DNA of 19,673 nucleotides from positions 1 through 19,673 of the forward strand of contig DATDAH010000094.1 in NCBI GenBank assembly GCA_036525535.1, read 5' to 3'. The DNA is from DATDAH01 sp036525535. GTDB lineage: Bacteria > Actinomycetota > Acidimicrobiia > Acidimicrobiales > DATDAH01. Below the pieces are notes generated by a model. That model ran no database searches, had not been told where the DNA came from, and saw nothing but the letters and a program-made list of their open reading frames with translations. The position numbers were made by a program, and so were the translations under genes. Shown here one piece after another: positions 13,623 to 19,673 of this stretch; positions within the stretch are counted from its first letter, which is position 1, and every line of letters starts with the position of its first letter.

Positions 13623-14645
13623 CTAGTCGAAGATGCCGGCGTAGGCGTTGAGTGCCGGCTGACCACCCAGGTGGGCGTAGAGGACCGTGGAGTCCTCCGG
13701 GATCTCGCGCGACGTGACCAGATCGATCAGTCCAGCCATGGACTTGCCCTCGTAGACGGGGTCGATGATCATGCCCTCGAGCGAGCCGCTCAACCTGATC
13801 GCTTCGATCGTCGACTCGACCGGGATGCCGTAGAGGTCCCCTGCCCAGCCCTCGAGGATGGTGATCTCGTCGTCAGTCACCTCCCTGCCGAGCTCGATGA
13901 GCTCGCCGGTGTTGCGGGCGATCCGAGCCACCTGGTCGCGGGTCTTCTCGATCGTCGCCGACGCGTCGACACCGAGGACTCTTCGGGGGCGACCCTGGGG
14001 CCCCTCGTGCAGGGCCGCGAAGCCGGCGATCATGCCGGCGTGGGTGGAGCCGGTCACCGTGCAGACGATGATCGTGTCGAAGAAGACACCGAGCTGTCGC
14101 TCCTGCTCCGCGACCTCGAAGGCCCAATTGGCGAAGCCGAGTCCCCCCAGTGGGTGCTCGGACGCACCGGCAGGGATGCCGTACGGCGTGCCACCGGCTT
14201 CCTCGACCTCACGCATGGCCTCTTCCCATGAGCCACGGATCCCGATGTCGAAGCCGGCCGGGTCGAGGTGCACGTCGGCGCCCATGATGCGTGACAGCAG
14301 GATGTTGCCCACCCTGTCGTTCACGGGGTCATCCCAGTCCACCCACTTCTCCTGCACCAGGCGGCACTTGAGGCCGAGCTTGGCCGCCACGGCCGCGACC
14401 TGCCGGGTGTGGTTGGACTGGATGCCCCCGATCGACACCAGGGTGTCGGCTCCCTTGGCGAAGGCGTCGGGGACGAGGTACTCGAGCTTGCGGGTCTTGT
14501 TGCCTCCGAAGGCGAGTCCCGAGTTGCAGTCCTCACGCTTGGCCCAGACCGTGGCTCCGCCGAGGTGCTTGGTGAGTCGATCGAGCGGGTGAACCGGGCT
14601 CGGCCCGAACGTCAACGGATACCGGGGGAAGTCGTGAAGCTTCAC
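13623..14645 (-). CDS. acdS: 1-aminocyclopropane-1-carboxylate (ACC) deaminase
   Basis: 340 aa, similar along its whole length to known ACC deaminases. The PLP enzyme opens the ring of the plant ethylene precursor ACC to give 2-oxobutyrate and ammonia. Visible residues: Lys50 in 'FGGNKTRKLEY' (PLP Schiff base), Ser77 in 'GGIQSNHTRQ', 'TGSTHAGM' (phosphate loop), Tyr272, and Tyr298-Glu299 in 'DPVYEGKSM' with Leu326 in 'LYAHLGG'. The Glu and Leu at the last two positions are those of true ACC deaminases; the related D-cysteine desulfhydrases carry Thr at both. The start is GTG with GAGGAG 7-8 nt upstream and lies within a perfect 12-bp palindrome (GTGAAGCTTCAC, 14634-14645). It is divergent from the second cyclase gene. 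Confidence 0.92.
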   Translation of the reverse strand: MKLHDFPRYPLTFGPSPVHPLDRLTKHLGGATVWAKREDCNSGLAFGGNKTRKLEYLVPDAFAKGADTLVSIGGIQSNHTRQVAAVAAKLGLKCRLVQEKWVDWDDPVNDRVGNILLSRIMGADVHLDPAGFDIGIRGSWEEAMREVEEAGGTPYGIPAGASEHPLGGLGFANWAFEVAEQERQLGVFFDTIIVCTVTGSTHAGMIAGFAALHEGPQGRPRRVLGVDASATIEKTRDQVARIARNTGELIELGREVTDDEITILEGWAGDLYGIPVESTIEAIRLSGSLEGMIIDPVYEGKSMAGLIDLVTSREIPEDSTVLYAHLGGQPALNAYAGIFD

Positions 14646-14829
14646 GGGCGCTCTCCTCTGCGTGCCACCTCGCCCGATCGTCCCATGATCGGTGGTGTTG
14701 CGTCCTCGGGCCTCCGCGACGACCAGGTCAGCACCGCGTCGTCGGGGCGCGTGGGGTGTCGAGCTTCTGCCGATCTCGCCACGCCCTAGCCTGCGGACAG
14801 GCTTTCCCCGAGGTCGGAGAAGGGCCGCG

Positions 14830-16167
14830 ATGAATTCCGCGCCTGAGACGTTCTACGCGACCGGTCGAGACGCCAACATCGCCTACCAGATCGTCGGTGA
14901 TGGCCCGGCGGACGTCGTGCTCGTCTCCCACGAGGGGGTGGGCCTCGAGACCATGTGGGATCAGCCGTTGATCGTGCGTGCCCTCGAGCGGCTCGGGACC
15001 TTCTCCCGGCTCATCTTGTTCGATCATCGCGGCACGGGCGTCTCTGACCCGCTGCCGACCGACCACCGACTGACGCTGGAGGATCGCATCGCCGACATGC
15101 AGGCGGTCATGGACGCCGTCGGCTGTGACCCCGTTGCCCTGGTCGCCTCGAGCGATGGCGGCCCCATGAGCCTCCTGTACGCCGCCACCCATCCCCAGCG
15201 CACCTCCGCCCTCGTCCTGTACGGCGCCTTCGCCCGGATGGCGTGGTCGCCGGAGTATCCGTGCGGACTGCCTGCTGAGCAGTACGACCGGTGGGTGGAG
15301 CTCCTGCGAAGCCGCTGGGGAGACGGGTCCACGCTCGCGGCCGTGGCCCCGAGCCTCGCCCGCGACGACGGGTGGCGACGGTGGTGGGCCCGCAGCGAAC
15401 GTCTGAGCTACTCGCCCGCTGCCGTGCTCGCGCTGTTCCAGACGGCGTGGGAGATCGACACCATCGACATCCTTCCGTCGGTCCAGGTGCCCACGCTCGT
15501 GATTCACAGGACCGGTGATCGATGGATCGCCGCCGGGCACGGTCGCTTCCTGGCCGAGCACATCGCCGGCGCGCGATTCGTGGAGCTCCCCGGCAACGAC
15601 CACCTCTTCTACGCCGGTGACGCCGACGCCGTGCTCGACGAGATCGAGGAGTTCCTGACGGGCGCTCGGCACGGCCCGGAATCCCATCGAGTGCTCACCA
15701 CGGTCTTGTTCACCGACATGGTGGGCTCGACCGAGCTGGCCGTGCGGCTCGGCGATCGGGGCTGGCGAGACCTGCTCGAGCGACACCACGCCACAGTGCG
15801 CAACCAGCTGGTCCGGTTCGACGGCGTGGAGGTCGACACCGCAGGCGACGGCTTCTTCGCCACCTTCGACGGGCCCGGTCGCGCCGTTCGCTGCGCGCTG
15901 GCGACCGTCGACGCGGTCGCCGACTTGGGCATCACCATCCGGGCCGGGCTCCACACCGGCGAGTGCGAGCTCGTCGGCGGCAAGGTCGCCGGCATGGCCG
16001 TCCACATCGGTGCCCGTGTCTCGGCGTTCGCGGGTCCGGGCGAGGTGGTCGTGTCGAGCACGGTGAAGGACTTGCTCGCCGGCTCGGGCATCACGTTCAC
16101 GGACCGAGGCGTCCATCCCTTGAAGGGGCTTCCGGACGAGTGGAGGCTGTTCGAAGCGGAGCGGTGA
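14830..16167 (+). CDS. Alpha/beta hydrolase-class III cyclase fusion (cyclase residues altered)
   Basis: 445 aa, a paralog of the protein at 11142 with the same two domains and the same linker 'DADAVLDEIEEFLTGAR'. Here the hydrolase triad is complete: Ser108 in the elbow A-S-S-D-G-G, Asp230 in 'HRTGDR', His258 in 'GNDHL'. The cyclase domain keeps Asp296 (FTDMVGST) and Asp340 (AGDG) for metal, and Arg396. It has Asp336 in place of the purine-contacting Lys and His392 in place of the usual Asn ('VHIGAR'). Cyclase proteins of this subfamily with His here are known, so it may still be active with altered specificity. The ATG has GGAGAAGG upstream; in-frame extensions to 14692 lack support. Confidence 0.85.
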   Translation: MNSAPETFYATGRDANIAYQIVGDGPADVVLVSHEGVGLETMWDQPLIVRALERLGTFSRLILFDHRGTGVSDPLPTDHRLTLEDRIADMQAVMDAVGCDPVALVASSDGGPMSLLYAATHPQRTSALVLYGAFARMAWSPEYPCGLPAEQYDRWVELLRSRWGDGSTLAAVAPSLARDDGWRRWWARSERLSYSPAAVLALFQTAWEIDTIDILPSVQVPTLVIHRTGDRWIAAGHGRFLAEHIAGARFVELPGNDHLFYAGDADAVLDEIEEFLTGARHGPESHRVLTTVLFTDMVGSTELAVRLGDRGWRDLLERHHATVRNQLVRFDGVEVDTAGDGFFATFDGPGRAVRCALATVDAVADLGITIRAGLHTGECELVGGKVAGMAVHIGARVSAFAGPGEVVVSSTVKDLLAGSGITFTDRGVHPLKGLPDEWRLFEAER

Positions 16168-16225
16168 GGCAGGCGGCCTGCGCCCACCCCTGCGACCTCA
16201 GAGGCGCTCGGACAGCGGTCAGGCG

Positions 16226-16247
16226 GTCCCCACTTCGATCAGGGGAC
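16226..16247. terminator. Stem-loop between convergent genes (weak terminator candidate)
   Basis: GTCCCC (16226-16231) and GGGGAC (16242-16247) form a 6-bp stem with a 10-nt loop that contains the stop codon of the minus-strand hydrolase. It lies 58 nt beyond the stop of the cyclase gene. A tighter palindrome, GCAGGC-g-GCCTGC (16169-16181), lies immediately after that stop. Neither is followed by a T-run. Confidence 0.25.
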
Positions 16248-17696
16248 GTCGGACTGGGCCGCGACCTGCCGTAGGTGCTGCGCGTCCTCCGCGACGATGA
16301 AGCCGCCCTGCAGCGCGTCCTGGGTCGCCCGGTTCCAGCGTGAGACGAACCCGCCATGGTCGTGGTAGAGCGCGTCGAGCTGGGCGGTGGTGTAGGGCGT
16401 CGTGGTGCCGAACAGCACGCAGAACTGCTGGCCGCTCTGGCCGAAGCCGCTGAGCTTGGCGACGGGAACGTCCACTGCAGGGGTGCGGACGCCACCCAGC
16501 GCGATGCCGGTGACCGGATCGAGCGCGTACGGGCTGTCACTGGTGTCGAGTCGGGGCGCGACCGGTGGCAGGGTCCCGTCCGTGATCCAGCGGTTCAGGT
16601 GCGCCATCGCCGCCCGCAGCACGAAGGTCGCCGGGCCGGTGTTGATCGGCGAGTTGCACGTGAAGGTCGGGTTGGGCTGGTTCGTCGGGTGCTGCATGAA
16701 GTCGAACCACTCCTCGACGGACTCCTGCTCGCCGACGTCGGTGCGGCCGGTGGAGAGGCCGTACTGGTCGAAGTGCGCCGTGCCCGCGACCTCCCAGAGG
16801 CGGTAGCGGTCGCTGTCGGGCTGCCGGGCCTGCAGGCCGCCGGCGTCGGTCTCCGTCTGGAAGACGAGCACCGGCACGTCGAGGTCGGCGCGGATGCGCG
16901 TCGGCGCCACCGGCGACGCGTTCGGGAGGCCGAGACCCTGCGAGAGCGCGGCTCCCGAAGCCCCGCGGCTGTACACGAAGAACCCGTCGTACACGTCGAC
17001 GAGCGGGTGCACCGCGTCGATGTAGGTGACCAGGCGGCCGGCCGACTGCGACTCACCGAACCCGATCAGGCGCTCCGGCACCAGCCCCCCGAGCACGTCC
17101 GGGTCGTCGAGGACCGCCTGCCCCGCCTGCGAGAACATGTCGTAGGAGTAGCTGTCGCCAGGATGGCTGAGCGACCCGTAGCGAGCGGGGTCGCCGGCCG
17201 CCGGGCAGAACGGCGGCGCCAGCGCCGGGCACTTCAGCTGGTTCACGCCCACCGCCTGCGCCGAGACGCCCACCCACGCATAGCCACGGCGGATCAGCTC
17301 GACGTGCGTCTGCAGCCATGCGGGCGCGGCGTCGACCAGGCCGCTGACGTTGAGCCACTCGACGACCACGGTGCCGTTGAACCGGCTCGGATCGGCCGGC
17401 CGGTTCACGATGATGCGTGTCTTGTAGGTCCGCGGCAGCGACGAGGTCACCGTCCACTCGCCGTCGGAGGCGAGCGGCACCGCCGAGGAGTACGCGTTCG
17501 CCGTCCCGTCCAGGAACCACTCCGACCGCTCGTAGCCGACCGACGCCAGGTCGAAGGCCGTGTCGCCCGGCAGCAGCGTCGTCCCCGGGGGCGGTTCCGT
17601 CACCGTTGGCCGCGCAGCACCGGCCTGCGCCGACGGGCTCAACAAGGCGCACACGAGCAGTGCGCTCACTGCAGTCGTCACCAGGCGTCGGACCAC
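16239..17696 (-). CDS. Secreted alpha/beta hydrolase-domain protein (Abhydrolase_10-like)
   Basis: 485 aa from the chosen GTG. A Sec signal peptide (basic VVRRL, hydrophobic core 7-19, likely cleavage after AQA at residue 25) is followed by a large exported domain. It contains 'GTVVVEWLNVSGLVDAAPAW', 'LIRRGYAWVGVSAQAVGVNQL' and 'YSYDMFSQAGQAV', which mark the alpha/beta hydrolase domain family of unknown substrate. The elbow is G-E-S-Q-S (214-218), with Ser216 the probable nucleophile; 'VAGTAHFDQYG' gives a candidate His. Four Cys could form two disulfides. The same frame is open to 18068, but that part is non-signal sequence overlapping the sigma-factor promoter region. The GTG at 17696 has AAGGGGG upstream and starts directly at the signal peptide. 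Confidence 0.82.
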   Translation of the reverse strand: MVRRLVTTAVSALLVCALLSPSAQAGAARPTVTEPPPGTTLLPGDTAFDLASVGYERSEWFLDGTANAYSSAVPLASDGEWTVTSSLPRTYKTRIIVNRPADPSRFNGTVVVEWLNVSGLVDAAPAWLQTHVELIRRGYAWVGVSAQAVGVNQLKCPALAPPFCPAAGDPARYGSLSHPGDSYSYDMFSQAGQAVLDDPDVLGGLVPERLIGFGESQSAGRLVTYIDAVHPLVDVYDGFFVYSRGASGAALSQGLGLPNASPVAPTRIRADLDVPVLVFQTETDAGGLQARQPDSDRYRLWEVAGTAHFDQYGLSTGRTDVGEQESVEEWFDFMQHPTNQPNPTFTCNSPINTGPATFVLRAAMAHLNRWITDGTLPPVAPRLDTSDSPYALDPVTGIALGGVRTPAVDVPVAKLSGFGQSGQQFCVLFGTTTPYTTAQLDALYHDHGGFVSRWNRATQDALQGGFIVAEDAQHLRQVAAQSDVP

Positions 17697-18015
17697 GACC
17701 GTCCCCCTTGCTCGTCGACGCTGTGGCACGTCATGCCATATCCAGCACGACGGACCGTAAGCGACCATCCTGGACAGGTCAAACGGGAGCTCAGCCGTGG
17801 GAAGGCACCCGACGGATGGACAGACCCCCGGGATCCCGGCGTTTCCCCTGGTCAGGTTCTGGTCCGCACTGACCGCCAGTGACCACCGGCTGACCACTGT
17901 TTCGAGGTCTGGATGTGGTTCGAGAACGGAGCGGGTCGACGACGTCGCACCGATTTCTGCGGCAAAGGTCCGGGGCGACCGGCGGAAAGTGTGATCGTTG
18001 GACGATGAACGGGCG
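17697..18015. other. 319-nt divergent promoter region, hydrolase versus second ECF sigma gene
   Basis: No gene supported. It contains a spaced inverted repeat TGGCA-n5-TGCCA (17724-17738) near the hydrolase start, three phased TGACC repeats (17870-17899, listed separately), and an ATCGT-tgg-ACGAT dyad just before the sigma-factor ATG. It does not contain the GTGAGGGGG/CGTTCGTTGAGTG element found at the other sigma locus. Confidence 0.55.
17870..17899 (+). promoter_or_regulatory. Three helically phased TGACC direct repeats
   Basis: TGACCgCCA, TGACCaCCG and TGACCACTG start at 17870, 17880 and 17891, a pitch of 10-11 bp, so all three face the same side of the helix. An inverted GGTCA lies at 17850-17854. 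They are about 120-145 bp upstream of the sigma-factor ATG and 175-200 bp upstream of the hydrolase start. Phasing suggests cooperative activator or repressor binding; the protein is unknown. Confidence 0.35.
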
Positions 18016-18528
18016 ATGGCCGCTGTGAACGTGAGCACCACCCCGGGTACGCACTCACGGGACTTCATCGCGCTGTATCGGCGCTCGGTCCGCGACGTCT
18101 ACTCCTACTACGCCAGCCGGGTGGGCGACCGGTCGACGGCTGAAGACCTCACGCAGGAGGTCTTCATCGCCGGCGCCCGGCGGTTCGCCGCAGGGGACGA
18201 GGTCGACACGGCGTGGCTCATCGCCGTTGCGCGGAACAAGCTCGTCGATCACTGGCGCGCCCGCTCACGGGAGGAACGCAAGCTGGCGATCGTCTACGCC
18301 GCGGAGTCTCGCCACGACGGGCCCGGTGCGACCGTCGACGTCGGGGCGGCGACGGCTGCGCTGGCAGAGCTCAACCCGACCTACCGGGCGGCGCTCGTAC
18401 TGCGACACGTCGACGATCTGTCCGTCGCCGAGGTCGCCGCGCACCTCGGGCGCACGCTCGAAGCCACCGAGCAGGTGCTGACGCGCGCCCGGACCGCCTT
18501 CCGTCTCGTGTACCAGGAGTCAGCTTGA
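18016..18528 (+). CDS. ECF (sigma-70 family) RNA polymerase sigma factor
   Basis: 170 aa from the chosen ATG. Region 2 covers about 18-83 ('IALYRRSVRDVYSYYASRVG', 'AEDLTQEVFIAGARRF', 'AWLIAVARNKLVDHWRAR') and region 4 covers about 114-163 ('LAELNPTYRAALVLRHVDDL', helix-turn-helix 'SVAEVAAHLGRTLEATEQVLTRARTAF'). It resembles the sigma factor at 3426 in length and in the region 2 and 4 wording, so the two are probably of one ECF group. A TTG at 17998 (six codons earlier, GGAAAG upstream) is an alternative start. The stop and the next ATG share one base (TGATG), consistent with co-translation with a cognate anti-sigma factor. Confidence 0.88.
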   Translation: MAAVNVSTTPGTHSRDFIALYRRSVRDVYSYYASRVGDRSTAEDLTQEVFIAGARRFAAGDEVDTAWLIAVARNKLVDHWRARSREERKLAIVYAAESRHDGPGATVDVGAATAALAELNPTYRAALVLRHVDDLSVAEVAAHLGRTLEATEQVLTRARTAFRLVYQESA

Positions 18529-19673
18529 TGAGCGCCGAACTCGACCTCCGTGGTCTGCACCAGCGTCACGAGCCCGACCCGGCGTTCGTCGACGGCCTCG
18601 AGCAGCGACTCGAGGCCGTCCTCAGCGGCACGAACGGCGACGCGCCTGCGATCGAGGACGGCGCCGCGCTCGACCTCTACCCGCGGCCGCCGGCGGCGCG
18701 GCCCGAGCGTGGACGCTGGTTGAGTCGGGCCGTGCTCGGCGCAGCCGCTGCGGTCGTGCTCGTGGCGGCCATCGGCGTGATCGTCCGCCGCGACGAACCC
18801 GTCTCCCTCGAGCTGCCCACGACGGTGTCGGCCAATGGCTGGGTGGCGCAGTCCTTTGGAGACATCTGGCTCATGCGGGAAGGCGAAGCCGATCGTGTGG
18901 TCAACCAGCAGGGCGCGGGCGTGTGCCCGGCGTTCTCGCCCGACGGCGAGCGGCTGATGTATGGGCAGGGAAGCGTCGGCGGAGGGGATTACGCGCTGGA
19001 GGTGGCCACCGTGGCGGCGGATGGCAGGACCACGCCGCTGAGGACGATCCCGCTCGACGACCTCTACGGCATTCCGTGCGCGATCTGGGCGCCCGACGGC
19101 CGCTGGGCCGCACTGGGCGGCCGCGGCGCCGTCTGGGTCGTCGACACCGAGACCGCGGAGGTGCGCCGGCTCCCTGGCTACGCCCCGAAGGACCTCGAGT
19201 GGCGGCCCGGGACCGACGAGCTCGCCATCACCGGCCGTGTCGACGGCAGCTTCGTGGGCGACAACGCCCCGATCGACATCTACACGGTCAGCACGGACGA
19301 GATCCGCACCATCGAGGACGTCGAGGCGGCAGAGCTCACCTGGTCGCCCGACGGCACGACGATCGCCTTCACCCAGGCCGTCCCCGGGACCGCGAACACG
19401 AAGTCGGGGATCACCCTGATCGAAGCCGACGGCACGAACCAGCGCCCGCTCACCACCGACGACTACGTGGCGGACGCCGGCATCGGTGTCGTGTGGTCGC
19501 CGCGCGGCGATCAGATCGCCTACCAGCGAGTACGCGCCGACTGCACCGGGGCCGCGTGCTACGAGCGCAGCGAGGTCGTGCTCGTCACCGCGATTGAAGC
19601 TGATCCCGATGTCCCGATCGGGACCGAGCACGTCATCGCGCCGCTCCCGAACGACCTCGTCCCCCGGGAGGAG
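18528..19673 (+). CDS. Membrane-anchored PD40 beta-propeller protein, probable anti-sigma factor (3' end outside window)
   Basis: An open frame of 382 codons that runs off the window without a stop. Residues 1-65 are cytoplasmic, with 'DPAFVDGLEQRLEAVL' and Leu-Tyr-Pro at 50-52. One transmembrane helix (about 67-86) is followed by Arg-Arg and an extracytoplasmic domain of at least five TolB-like PD40 units: 'FSPDGERLMYG', 'WAPDGRWAALG', 'WRPGTDELAITG', 'WSPDGTTIAFTQ', 'WSPRGDQIAYQR'. These propellers usually bind proteins or ligands. The N-terminal plan matches the protein at 3955, also downstream of an ECF sigma gene, and no zinc anti-sigma motif is present. Overlap with the sigma gene supports an anti-sigma role; the propeller would be the sensor. 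The family and topology are clear; the function is inferred. Confidence 0.75.
   Translation, partial: MSAELDLRGLHQRHEPDPAFVDGLEQRLEAVLSGTNGDAPAIEDGAALDLYPRPPAARPERGRWLSRAVLGAAAAVVLVAAIGVIVRRDEPVSLELPTTVSANGWVAQSFGDIWLMREGEADRVVNQQGAGVCPAFSPDGERLMYGQGSVGGGDYALEVATVAADGRTTPLRTIPLDDLYGIPCAIWAPDGRWAALGGRGAVWVVDTETAEVRRLPGYAPKDLEWRPGTDELAITGRVDGSFVGDNAPIDIYTVSTDEIRTIEDVEAAELTWSPDGTTIAFTQAVPGTANTKSGITLIEADGTNQRPLTTDDYVADAGIGVVWSPRGDQIAYQRVRADCTGAACYERSEVVLVTAIEADPDVPIGTEHVIAPLPNDLVPREE

Noticed and set aside
17697..18068. N-terminal extension of the secreted hydrolase to 18068
   Set aside because: It would place about 124 non-signal residues before a perfect signal peptide and overlap the sigma gene. 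The GTG at 17696 has a ribosome-binding site.
1..19673. CRISPR arrays, tRNAs, rRNAs, IS elements, phage genes
   Set aside because: No regularly spaced repeats, cloverleaf candidates, transposase or integrase sequences were seen.

Overview
The window is high-GC DNA with GTG starts, short 1-8 nt gene overlaps, lipobox-bearing lipoproteins, two ECF sigma factors and hydrolase-cyclase fusions of a type common in Actinomycetota. An acidimicrobial or similar environmental actinobacterium would fit, but there is no rRNA or other phylogenetic marker to settle it. I saw no tRNA, rRNA, CRISPR array, IS element or phage gene.

Layout. (1) 1-1400, plus strand: the tail of a LivF-type ABC ATPase overlaps a branched-chain-amino-acid-type substrate-binding lipoprotein. 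(2) 1450-2406, minus: a zinc-free MDR oxidoreductase, convergent with the binding protein; then a 332-nt spacer with two dyads. (3) 2739-4914: a neocarzinostatin-fold lipoprotein (minus) is divergent from an ECF sigma factor (plus), which overlaps a single-pass membrane protein that is probably its anti-sigma factor. The spacer between the divergent genes carries the same bipartite promoter-like element twice, once facing each gene. (4) 4938-5880: a small luciferase-domain (DUF5519-like) protein, and the frameshifted, truncated remains of a SARP/BTAD regulator. (5) 5881-10220, minus: a tightly coupled four-gene operon, transcribed in the order MFS exporter with C-terminal cyclic-nucleotide-binding domain, carnosine-synthase-like ATP-grasp ligase, a 54-aa membrane mini-protein, and a lipoprotein with two peptidoglycan-binding domains. 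(6) 10478-11002, minus: a DUF1269 protein. (7) 11142-13622, plus: alpha/beta-hydrolase-adenylyl cyclase fusion, SRPBCC/AHSA1 protein, MaoC-type dehydratase. (8) 13623-14645, minus: ACC deaminase. (9) 14830-16167, plus: a second hydrolase-cyclase fusion. (10) 16239-17696, minus: a secreted alpha/beta hydrolase, divergent from (11) 18016-end, plus: a second ECF sigma factor overlapping a membrane protein with an extracytoplasmic PD40 propeller, cut by the window edge.

Three themes link the genes. The ligase-exporter operon looks like a biosynthesis, export and envelope unit for a small peptide-like compound. The exporter's cyclic-nucleotide pocket, next to two class III cyclase genes, suggests local second-messenger control. 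The two sigma/membrane-regulator pairs share one cytoplasmic anti-sigma layout (no zinc motif, an Leu-Tyr-Pro motif before the single membrane helix) but have different outer domains.
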